Shown here piece after piece: positions 1-5,203 of a DNA stretch of 5,203 nt (its first letter is position 1; the number at the start of each line of letters is the position of its first letter). Where the stretch lies: contig DAOVXR010000144.1 of NCBI GenBank assembly GCA_030636065.1, positions 1 through 5,203 on the forward strand. Reading direction: 5' to 3'. Made by a program: the position numbers and the translations under genes. The notes under the pieces were generated by a model. It saw only the letters and a list, made by a program, of their open reading frames with translations, did no database searches and was not told where the DNA came from. The stretch is from Sedimentisphaerales bacterium (GTDB lineage Bacteria > Planctomycetota > Phycisphaerae > Sedimentisphaerales > SM23-30).

Positions 1-134
1 GGCAAATCTGTGCGCACAAACACAACACCGGCATCCACTTCGGCCGGCTTAAGTGTCATGGTTACCTCTTTACCTGAAAACAGTCCTCTGCCTTCGACGG
101 TAACCGGTTCAGCTATGGTCTTTTGCATCTGCAT
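1..134 (-). CDS. lpxC: LpxC, UDP-3-O-acyl-N-acetylglucosamine deacetylase, N-terminal fragment (runs off the left edge)
   Basis: LpxC is the zinc-dependent cytoplasmic deacetylase that removes the acetyl group from UDP-3-O-acyl-GlcNAc, the committed step of lipid A synthesis. Only about 44 residues are visible. They match the family's N-terminal strand pattern: a TIAEPVTVEGRGLFSG segment like the usual 'T.....v.G.GlhsG' start, then a VTMTLKPAEVDAGVVFVRTD segment like 'v.l.l.PA....GI.F.RtD'. The zinc-binding and catalytic residues lie outside the window. An in-frame TAG at 144-146 limits the start to the ATG at 132-134 or the ATG at 126-128. Neither has a clear Shine-Dalgarno. The start lies inside the 3' end of lpxD in another frame (overlap 26 or 20 nt), so translational coupling is likely. 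In some phyla, including Planctomycetes and Bacteroidetes, LpxC can be fused to FabZ; that cannot be judged here. Confidence 0.88.
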   Translation of the reverse strand, partial: MQMQKTIAEPVTVEGRGLFSGKEVTMTLKPAEVDAGVVFVRTDL

Positions 135-1149
135 TTTTATCGACTATTTTTTGTAATTTTTTGATCTGCCGAGCCATTTCGGGCAGCTTCTTGATCAGAG
201 AAAGCTCCCGGAAATACTCCTGAAACGACCGGGCCGGAGAACCCATCATTTTGGCCCCTGCCTCGACTTCGACTCCCGAAAAAATACCACTTCGCGGTCC
301 CATCTGCGCACCGTCACCTACTTTCGCATGATCGCTGATAGCGCACCGCCCCGCCAAAACAACATAACTACCCAATTCGCCGCTGCCTGCAACGCCTGAT
401 TGCGATACGATAATACAATGTTGTCCAATTCGCGCATTATGAGCGATCTGCACCAGATTATCAATCTTGGTACCTTTGCCTACCACGGTCCGGCCGAACT
501 TGGCGCGATCAACACAACTATTGGCGCCGATTTCCACATCGTCTTCTATCACCACAATTCCGATGTGTGGTATCTTGCGATATTCGCCTTCCGCCATCCG
601 GTAGCCGAAACCATCGGCGCCGATAGTACTGTTGGCATGAATAATCACATTGTGGCCCAGTACGCAATCCTGATTGATTACCACGTTCGGCCATAAATAG
701 CAATTGTTACCGATCTGTACGTTACGCCCAATGACGCAACCGGGACATATCACGCTGCCTGCGCCGACCACCGCGTTCGCTCCAATTACGGAGCCTGCCC
801 CGACAACCGCCTCGCGGTCAATTTTGGCCGTGGGATCCACACATGCCGTTGCGTGAACACCCGGTTCGGGTTTGTCTAATGGTACGGCAAAAATCAATAA
901 CAATTGCTCCAGCGCATCATCGACATTATCGACGAACAACAGTGCCGATTTTGCCGTGCCGTTGAAATCCCGCGGCACAACTACCGCCGCCGCGTTTGTC
1001 TGGGCCACCTGATCCGCATAACGCGGATTATTAATAAAGGAAATATCCTCCAAGCCGGCTTCCGTCAGAGAAGCTATCTGCTCCACAACTACCGTCTCAT
1101 CACCCTCAAGTCGCCCCTCGATACGCTGAGCTATTTCCGCCAGTTTCAT
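109..1149 (-). CDS. lpxD: LpxD, UDP-3-O-(3-hydroxyacyl)glucosamine N-acyltransferase
   Basis: LpxD transfers a 3-hydroxyacyl chain from acyl carrier protein to the 2-amino group of UDP-3-O-acyl-glucosamine, the step after LpxC. It acts in the cytoplasm as a trimer. The 346-residue length is normal for the family. Residues 1-100 form the uridine-binding domain: F38, N41 and Y44 in SFINNPRY have the spacing of the known uridine contacts. Residues about 100-305 are left-handed β-helix hexapeptide repeats (for example VVGAGSVIGANAVVGAGSVI) and include the hallmark GADGFGY (177-183). H237 in QIAHNARIG is the expected catalytic base. H274 lies 37 residues later, the same spacing as the conserved pair in characterised enzymes. 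Residues about 308-338 form the C-terminal helical extension. The ATG start has GAGG nine bases upstream and gives the family's standard N-terminus (MKLAEIAQRI). The gene begins 32 nt after the large exported-protein gene, and its end overlaps lpxC. Confidence 0.97.
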   Translation of the reverse strand: MKLAEIAQRIEGRLEGDETVVVEQIASLTEAGLEDISFINNPRYADQVAQTNAAAVVVPRDFNGTAKSALLFVDNVDDALEQLLLIFAVPLDKPEPGVHATACVDPTAKIDREAVVGAGSVIGANAVVGAGSVICPGCVIGRNVQIGNNCYLWPNVVINQDCVLGHNVIIHANSTIGADGFGYRMAEGEYRKIPHIGIVVIEDDVEIGANSCVDRAKFGRTVVGKGTKIDNLVQIAHNARIGQHCIIVSQSGVAGSGELGSYVVLAGRCAISDHAKVGDGAQMGPRSGIFSGVEVEAGAKMMGSPARSFQEYFRELSLIKKLPEMARQIKKLQKIVDKNADAKDHS

Positions 1150-1158
1150 CCGCTAAAA

Positions 1159-1162
1159 CCTC
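1159..1162 (-). promoter_or_regulatory. Shine-Dalgarno of lpxD
   Basis: On the minus strand GAGG sits nine bases before the lpxD ATG. It supports the start at 1149 and is one of the clearer ribosome binding sites in the window. Confidence 0.6.
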
Positions 1163-1170
1163 AATAACTA

Positions 1171-1179
1171 ATTATAACA
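1171..1179 (-). promoter_or_regulatory. possible extended -10 promoter element before lpxD
   Basis: The minus strand reads TGTTATAAT, an exact match to the extended -10 consensus TGnTATAAT, just after the stop codon of the upstream gene. No convincing -35 hexamer lies about 17 bases upstream; CTGAAT is there, and TTGCTG is too far at 20 bases. If used, transcription would start near 1164, leaving a leader of only about 15 nt that still holds the GAGG. This could be a secondary promoter for lpxD-lpxC, or a chance match in a short AT-rich gap. Confidence 0.3.
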
Positions 1180-1181
1180 CG

Positions 1182-3974
1182 TCAATGCACATAATTCAGC
1201 AAAGACATCGGCACATTTACTATCCCGGACAATTGATTATATTCGATCATACCCGACGATTCTTCCGGAAAATAAGCAAATATTATCGTTCCGACAGACC
1301 ACGCTGCCAGATTACTATTGGTAAAATATGAATTATCGGTTCCTGTAAGGTATAAAAGCCTGACGATATAATGGTCGGCCGGGTCGAAGTCGGTAACGCT
1401 GCCGGTGGCCTGATCGCAACCGACAAGGAATTGCGTATTGTCCAAAGCGCCTGCGATGACGACGGATATATCACCCCAAAAATGCAACTCACACCCGTAA
1501 ATAAATTTTCCGACGGAACAATAACCAACATTACCGGAAATATTCCAATCCGCCTCATTGAGCGAGCCGGCAATTATAACGAGACCCAGGGTATTTACGA
1601 ATGAATCACCCGTAAGGGTCAGGTTCGCCTCAAAATCACCTGTGATACCGTTTGAAATATCGCCGAGGATCGAAAGGACATTAAGCCTGATCGATTGAAT
1701 CGTGTCGGATACGCCGTCGGTATTCAACCATTCTGTCGCGATAATGGAGCTGATTGGTATTTCCGTTGATGTAATACTCAGGTTGGCTGCCTTGCGGCAC
1801 TGTATTTGCAGAATGTTTGCGGGACCGGCGGAGTTGCCCTCGATAACAATACTATGGCCTTCGGGCGCATAATTTACGTCCAGCACATCACGAAGCACAA
1901 GCCGACTCAGAGTGCCGCTGATCTGAATATCACCCTGTAAATCGGTATCGGCTGCAAGAATACAATTCAGTGAGCCGTCCTGTACGATAAGATCGCCGAT
2001 GATGATACCGTTACCGACTCCATTATTTGTAATGACCAGTGACGACAGGGCGGTTGTGTCATAGAGCGAAACATCGAAAACATTTGGGTCGGCTGTGTTT
2101 TCCAGCCTGCCCCAGCCGCCGCCGGTAAGGCGAAACATCGTCGGGCAAGTATCAGCCCCTTCGATTGCCAAAATCTCATTTTTCCCCGTCTCTATAACCT
2201 GACCAAACAGTCGGTCAGTCTGGATCGCCTCTTCCGTAATGTTCGTGTTACTTTCATCGCTTTCATCAAGCTCACCGATATCATTGTTCGCGTCGATCCG
2301 GGCTATCAGATAATAAGGTCCCATAGGCACATCGGAAGGAATAATTACGGGTACCTGATACGTAATCTGGTAATCCGGAAAAAGATTTACCGTGTAATAA
2401 TTCCTGGAGCTTATCAGTATATCATCCCCGTCAATGCTTCTATCCGCGGAGAGATATATATCGATATACATCCTGTCAAGCACCTTCTTATCGCCGATGT
2501 TGGAAACGCTGACCGGCACATAAATCCTGTTTGCGGGGATTAACACCTCCGGCAGATCGGCTGTGTTGATTTCACAAGTCAGGTCCGGCAACTCATCCAT
2601 TACGCTCGACCATAGCCAAACCTGTGGGCTGAGTTTTGGGTAACTTGGCATTTGCTCCGGTAAAAGCGCCCGCCTCAGCAGCGTTTCCCATTGTCCGTCG
2701 TTAATACGATAAAGGGCCGTCGCATGCCGCTCGGAGGGAGCCGTGCTCTGTACCTGTATTTTTAAGTCCAGTTTGATATCGTTCGGATCGTAGCCTTTCA
2801 ATCCATTAATAATGCTCCAGGATACGCCTCCGAGATTAGCACCGAGGAATAAAATATTTTCCTGCTCCTGCCACCACACTGTTTTTCCTGAAAACCAGGA
2901 CGCCCAGACATAAGCCTGCGTCGGCTCATAAACATCCGGATCAGCCATAGCAACAGCGGCATGATGATAAAATTGTTGGCGTTCGGCGTTGCCGAAATGC
3001 TCGAAACTGACTTCGTATTCCCATAAGTCAGCCGACTGGGAACTGGTGTTGCTCCCTTCCAGTGCGCACACCCCTAATGGAAAACGCCGCGGTGCCGCAA
3101 ACCAATCCAACGGCTCATCGTTGACAAGAAACCGTTCCCTGCCCGCTCGCATATAGTCCGGCTGACTGGGCAGAAAAACATTCCCCGGCGGTAGTATCTT
3201 TAAGGACTCACCGGAAAAATAGAATCGCTCGTCCAGATAGACCATTTTGGTCATATCGAGACTTACTTCGAGAAATGCCCCGGCTGCCGTTACCTGGCCC
3301 GGCTCGGCAATGCTGGTAAAGACATAAGCCCTATCCCATATATAGCTGTCCACCACCCAGTCGGAATCGTACAAAAAATTAACCATATACCTGCCGTACC
3401 ACAGACTATTGAGAGTACCCGATCCTTCGAGGAAAACACGATATACAAGGTCCGGATTGACGGTATCAGCAACCTTAATCAATATATACAGCCGTGTTTG
3501 GTCTTCGTTGTACGCCAGCTTCACATATTCGACATCACTGCCCGGCTCTGTAACAACATCTCCGTAGTTATTCTGGTCTTCGAGGCAGGTTGCCACAAAA
3601 ACCCAGTCGCAGGGATCGCCATCCACAATTATCTCGGCGAAAGGTATTGGTTTGATACACAGATCAGCCGCAGGAACACTCATCGGGGCTGACCCTTCGC
3701 CGAGTTCGAGTTGAACATTTTCACCTTTTGGAAGCCAGAAATATTCCGCTTGCGGCTCCGGTGCCTGAACAGCCCACGAAGGTATGGCTATCACACTGTT
3801 GGCATCGATACTGCCGGACGAAAAATCATAGTCAATTGTACGCCCGACATCATCATGGTAAAAGATGCGCGAAATTTCGGCACTATACGGAGGCAGTTCG
3901 TCGGCCCCGATTACTCTCGGCCAAAACATAAGCGCCAGTCCCGCGGAAAACAGTAATAACCAGATAAAACGCAT
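1182..3974 (-). CDS. large exported protein with CBM9/DOMON-like region, CARDB domain and β-solenoid-like C-terminus; function unknown
   Basis: I do not recognise a named family for the whole protein. The chosen start (ATG at 3972-3974, 930 residues) gives a clean signal peptide: MRFIWLLLFSAGLALMFW followed by a likely cleavage after VIGA at about residue 24. GGATGG lies five bases upstream. An in-frame ATG at 3981-3983 is an alternative; longer versions would overlap skp. Residues about 105-260 resemble the CBM9/DOMON-like β-sandwich (IIVDGDPCDW, then VKLAYNEDQTRLYILIKVAD). Residues about 260-460 are aromatic-rich and unassigned. Residues about 464-580 match CARDB: a PDLTCEI start, VPVSVSNIGD, YLSADRSIDGDD, and the ending IDANNDIGELDESDESNTN. 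Residues about 610-930 are short repeating β-strand units with G and N turns, suggesting a β-solenoid. No C-terminal anchor, PEP-CTERM or other sorting tail is visible, so the protein is probably periplasmic, surface-bound or released. There are 11 cysteines in the mature region. It follows skp by 37 nt, so co-transcription is likely. Confidence 0.85.
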   Translation of the reverse strand: MRFIWLLLFSAGLALMFWPRVIGADELPPYSAEISRIFYHDDVGRTIDYDFSSGSIDANSVIAIPSWAVQAPEPQAEYFWLPKGENVQLELGEGSAPMSVPAADLCIKPIPFAEIIVDGDPCDWVFVATCLEDQNNYGDVVTEPGSDVEYVKLAYNEDQTRLYILIKVADTVNPDLVYRVFLEGSGTLNSLWYGRYMVNFLYDSDWVVDSYIWDRAYVFTSIAEPGQVTAAGAFLEVSLDMTKMVYLDERFYFSGESLKILPPGNVFLPSQPDYMRAGRERFLVNDEPLDWFAAPRRFPLGVCALEGSNTSSQSADLWEYEVSFEHFGNAERQQFYHHAAVAMADPDVYEPTQAYVWASWFSGKTVWWQEQENILFLGANLGGVSWSIINGLKGYDPNDIKLDLKIQVQSTAPSERHATALYRINDGQWETLLRRALLPEQMPSYPKLSPQVWLWSSVMDELPDLTCEINTADLPEVLIPANRIYVPVSVSNIGDKKVLDRMYIDIYLSADRSIDGDDILISSRNYYTVNLFPDYQITYQVPVIIPSDVPMGPYYLIARIDANNDIGELDESDESNTNITEEAIQTDRLFGQVIETGKNEILAIEGADTCPTMFRLTGGGWGRLENTADPNVFDVSLYDTTALSSLVITNNGVGNGIIIGDLIVQDGSLNCILAADTDLQGDIQISGTLSRLVLRDVLDVNYAPEGHSIVIEGNSAGPANILQIQCRKAANLSITSTEIPISSIIATEWLNTDGVSDTIQSIRLNVLSILGDISNGITGDFEANLTLTGDSFVNTLGLVIIAGSLNEADWNISGNVGYCSVGKFIYGCELHFWGDISVVIAGALDNTQFLVGCDQATGSVTDFDPADHYIVRLLYLTGTDNSYFTNSNLAAWSVGTIIFAYFPEESSGMIEYNQLSGIVNVPMSLLNYVH

Positions 3975-4011
3975 CTTTACCATCCATTTAATTTTTTGGT
4001 AACTAACCGTT

Positions 4012-4623
4012 TCAACGGCTTTTCGCATAAGCGGCATCCAGGTTTTCCAACACCTGGGCCGTGATATCCAGAGTCGGAGCACTGTATAATACTTTGCGGC
4101 TGAGAATCATATTGAACATATCCTGAAGTTTGCGTCCTGTAAGTTTCGTTTCGTCTTTATTGAGAACCAGGGACAGTCCTTCCTGCCGCGCCACGCCTTT
4201 AATCTCATCCAGCAGCTTCTGATACAATGACTCGGTCCACACCTGCGATTCGATGGTCAGGGACTCTTTTTCATATTCTTTCAGGGCCTGCAATTGGGCT
4301 TCCTTGTGAAACCATTCCTTTCGCCGTTCCTTGAACTGATCGGAGCCGGGCTGGAGAGCGTTCTGCAATTCCTGTTTGATTGCCTCCGCCTCGGTAACCA
4401 GTTTTTTCAATTCTTCCGCGATCTTACGCTGTTTTTCCATGCCCTCTTTTTCACGATCCAGGTTTTCCCGGCAGTTCATCAGAATCTCAGCTACGTTCAC
4501 CACCCCCATCTTTAAGGCTATCGGCCCTGCGGAAGACTGAGCCTCACTGGCCTGATAGCACCATAGCGCAGCGGCAATAACAGCAACAAAAATAATAACC
4601 ATACTGTTTTTTTTCATAATCAT
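4012..4623 (-). CDS. skp: Skp/OmpH-family periplasmic chaperone
   Basis: Skp (OmpH) is a periplasmic trimeric chaperone that holds unfolded outer-membrane proteins on their way to the BAM complex. The 203-residue product begins with a signal peptide: KKN, then the hydrophobic stretch MVIIFVAVIAAALWCY and a likely cleavage near ASEAQ at about residue 28. Next come the family's first strand (KMGVVNVAEILMNCRE, about 38-53), a long charged coiled coil (about 53-145) and the closing strand LSLVLNKDE. The tail VLYSAPTLDITAQVLENLDAAY resembles the common 'vlYad.slDiTd.Vl..ln' ending. It is slightly longer than enterobacterial Skp, through a longer helical region and C-terminal tail. The ATG at 4621-4623 was chosen because GAG lies four bases upstream; the ATG at 4615-4617 is an alternative giving 201 residues, and a GTG at 4632 is less likely. 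The position after bamA is the classic arrangement. Confidence 0.92.
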   Translation of the reverse strand: MIMKKNSMVIIFVAVIAAALWCYQASEAQSSAGPIALKMGVVNVAEILMNCRENLDREKEGMEKQRKIAEELKKLVTEAEAIKQELQNALQPGSDQFKERRKEWFHKEAQLQALKEYEKESLTIESQVWTESLYQKLLDEIKGVARQEGLSLVLNKDETKLTGRKLQDMFNMILSRKVLYSAPTLDITAQVLENLDAAYAKSR

Positions 4624-4720
4624 AAATCTCACTTTCTATCTTTTTCTATCCTTGAGAAAATTAACAACAAAACCTTTTATACTTAGGTAAAACTATCTTA
4701 TTCCTTCTCTTCTCTTTTCC

Positions 4721-4887
4721 GTATCCTTCTTTTTCTTGCTTCACTTTCTTCGCCATTTTCTGTCCAATTTATTCTTCTGTCTTTTCTTAATCAGTGCAAT
4801 CCGTGAAATCCGTGGTTAAATTTCTGTATTCTTCTTTTTCTTCTTTGCTTCCTTCGCTATCTTCTGTTCAAAATATTCTTCTGTCTT
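4721..4887. repeat. imperfect direct repeat, two copies of about 62 nt, period about 105 nt
   Basis: Copy one is 4721-4783 and copy two is 4826-4887. Both begin GTAT(C/T)CTTCTTTTTCTT, share a middle containing CTTCG and TTCTGT, and end with the identical ATTCTTCTGTCTT. Scattered substitutions and small indels separate them; similarity is roughly 75-80% by eye. The 9-mer repeat at 4788-4814 lies between the copies. The low-complexity pyrimidine sequence inflates similarity, but the identical ends and shared order of blocks argue for duplication. Confidence 0.6.
4788..4814 (-). repeat. three tandem copies of a 9-mer, consensus CACGGATTN (minus strand)
   Basis: On the minus strand the three units occupy 4814-4806, 4805-4797 and 4796-4788. 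They read CACGGATTT, then CACGGATTG, then CACTGATTA, preceded by AACCA-like sequence. Very similar phrases (CCACGGATTTCACGGATT) recur, from memory, between genes of many environmental bacteria, planctomycetes among them. That makes it likely to be one copy of a dispersed intergenic repeat rather than a local accident. Confidence 0.65.
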
Positions 4888-4925
4888 CTGAATTCTGAAT
4901 TCTTCTTCTCTTCCTCAGTGTCAAA

Positions 4926-5203
4926 TCAAAATGTCATACCAAAAGTAAAACTGAACATTTCTTTTTCGTCTTTATCATCCTGAAAAATCGGAAAGCCAAA
5001 ATCGAATTGCATCGGCACCATCTGGAACAATTGCGGCACAATCAGCTCGACTCCGAAACCAACAGACACACGATACGGCCCTTCGCTTACCAGTCCGCTG
5101 TCGCAGAATATCTTACCATACAGCGTCTCTTCGAACAACGGATGAGTCAGTTCCGTACCAGCCAAAAGGATATATTCGCTACCGATCGGGTCGTCTTCGA
5201 TAC
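4926..5203 (-). CDS. bamA: BamA (Omp85), outer-membrane β-barrel assembly factor, C-terminal fragment (runs off the right edge)
   Basis: BamA is the integral outer-membrane core of the BAM complex that inserts β-barrel proteins. The last 91 residues are visible. The reading frame stays open to the window edge, so the 5' end and the POTRA domains are outside. The final barrel strands can be followed: GSEYILLAGTELTHPLFEE, then LYGKIFCDSGLV (the family's 'g..FvDsG.v' strand), then VSVGFGVELIVP and MQFDFGFPI, and the last strand MFSFTFGMTF. The last strand ends in phenylalanine, the aromatic β-signal of outer-membrane barrels. The loop before it (DDKDEKE) is acidic, as is common. Other Omp85 members such as TamA end similarly, but the neighbouring skp and lpxD make BamA much the best call. 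Confidence 0.92.
   Translation of the reverse strand, partial: IEDDPIGSEYILLAGTELTHPLFEETLYGKIFCDSGLVSEGPYRVSVGFGVELIVPQLFQMVPMQFDFGFPIFQDDKDEKEMFSFTFGMTF

Larger units (their letters stand above)
4624..4925. other. non-coding repeat-rich spacer between bamA and skp
   Basis: This 302-base gap has no credible reading frame. The plus strand is mostly pyrimidine (69 of 80 bases in 4701-4780 by hand count), so any transcript reading from bamA into skp would be strongly purine-rich. It contains an imperfect direct duplication, a three-copy 9-mer and a doubled 7-mer, listed separately. The part nearest skp (about 4624-4700) is AT-rich and could hold a promoter; TATAAA occurs there on the minus strand, but I see no matching -35. 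No GC-rich hairpin with a T-run is visible after the bamA stop. Confidence 0.75.

Noticed and set aside
400..696. Plus-strand open frame of 98 codons, and others opposite lpxD
   Set aside because: They lie antisense to the well-supported lpxD, show no family resemblance, and are shadows of its codon pattern.
3498..3956. Plus-strand open frames opposite the large exported-protein gene
   Set aside because: They are short, antisense to a coherent signal-peptide and domain sequence, and have no recognisable motifs.
3975..4082. A longer start for the large exported protein (up to the codon at 4082, 966 residues)
   Set aside because: It would overlap skp by 71 nt and place 36 charged residues before an obvious signal peptide. 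The ATG at 3974 gives a normal signal peptide and has GGATGG five bases upstream.
4294..4515. Plus-strand frame with a phenylalanine- and leucine-rich product resembling a membrane peptide
   Set aside because: It is the complement of the Lys/Glu-rich coiled coil of skp, which automatically yields F/L-rich antisense translation.
4633..4720. Promoter for skp using TTGTTG and TATAAA on the minus strand
   Set aside because: The two hexamers are in the wrong order and spacing for one promoter, so nothing beyond AT-richness supports a specific call.
4788..4814. CRISPR-like array
   Set aside because: The repeats are 9-mers in direct tandem with no spacers, so they are not CRISPR repeats.
4926..5165. 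A stand-alone 79-residue gene with a TTG start
   Set aside because: The frame continues upstream without a stop to the window edge, and the sequence is the C-terminal end of an Omp85 barrel, so it is a fragment of bamA.

Overview
The window carries part of an outer-membrane biogenesis gene cluster, read entirely from the minus strand. In transcription order (right to left) it holds the 3' end of bamA (Omp85 β-barrel assembly factor), a skp/ompH periplasmic chaperone gene, a large exported protein of unknown function (about 930 residues), lpxD (lipid A biosynthesis acyltransferase), and the 5' end of lpxC (lipid A biosynthesis deacetylase). The organism is therefore a diderm bacterium that makes lipid A. 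Composition looks moderate by eye. The form of the Skp-like protein, the CARDB plus β-solenoid architecture of the large protein, and the lpxD-lpxC order all fit a planctomycete of the Phycisphaerae/Sedimentisphaerales type. That placement is an inference from gene style and no database was searched.

Layout by plus-strand coordinates: 1-134 is the lpxC N-terminus, overlapping the end of lpxD. 109-1149 is complete lpxD. 1150-1181 is a 32-nt gap with a good Shine-Dalgarno and an extended -10-like sequence. 1182-3974 is the large signal-peptide protein with a CBM9/DOMON-like region, a CARDB domain and a C-terminal β-solenoid-like region. 3975-4011 is a 37-nt gap. 4012-4623 is skp/ompH. 4624-4925 is a non-coding, purine-rich (on the coding strand) spacer built of degenerate repeats. 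4926-5203 is the bamA C-terminus, ending in the canonical aromatic β-signal.

How the genes work together: BamA folds β-barrel proteins into the outer membrane, and Skp escorts unfolded barrel proteins across the periplasm. LpxC and LpxD catalyse the committed deacetylation and the following N-acylation in lipid A synthesis. The classic bamA-skp-lpxD order is interrupted here by the large exported protein. Its place between the chaperone and lpxD, with short gaps on both sides, suggests co-transcription and possibly an envelope role, but no function can be assigned. The two most unusual things in the window are that inserted gene and the repeat-rich spacer between bamA and skp.
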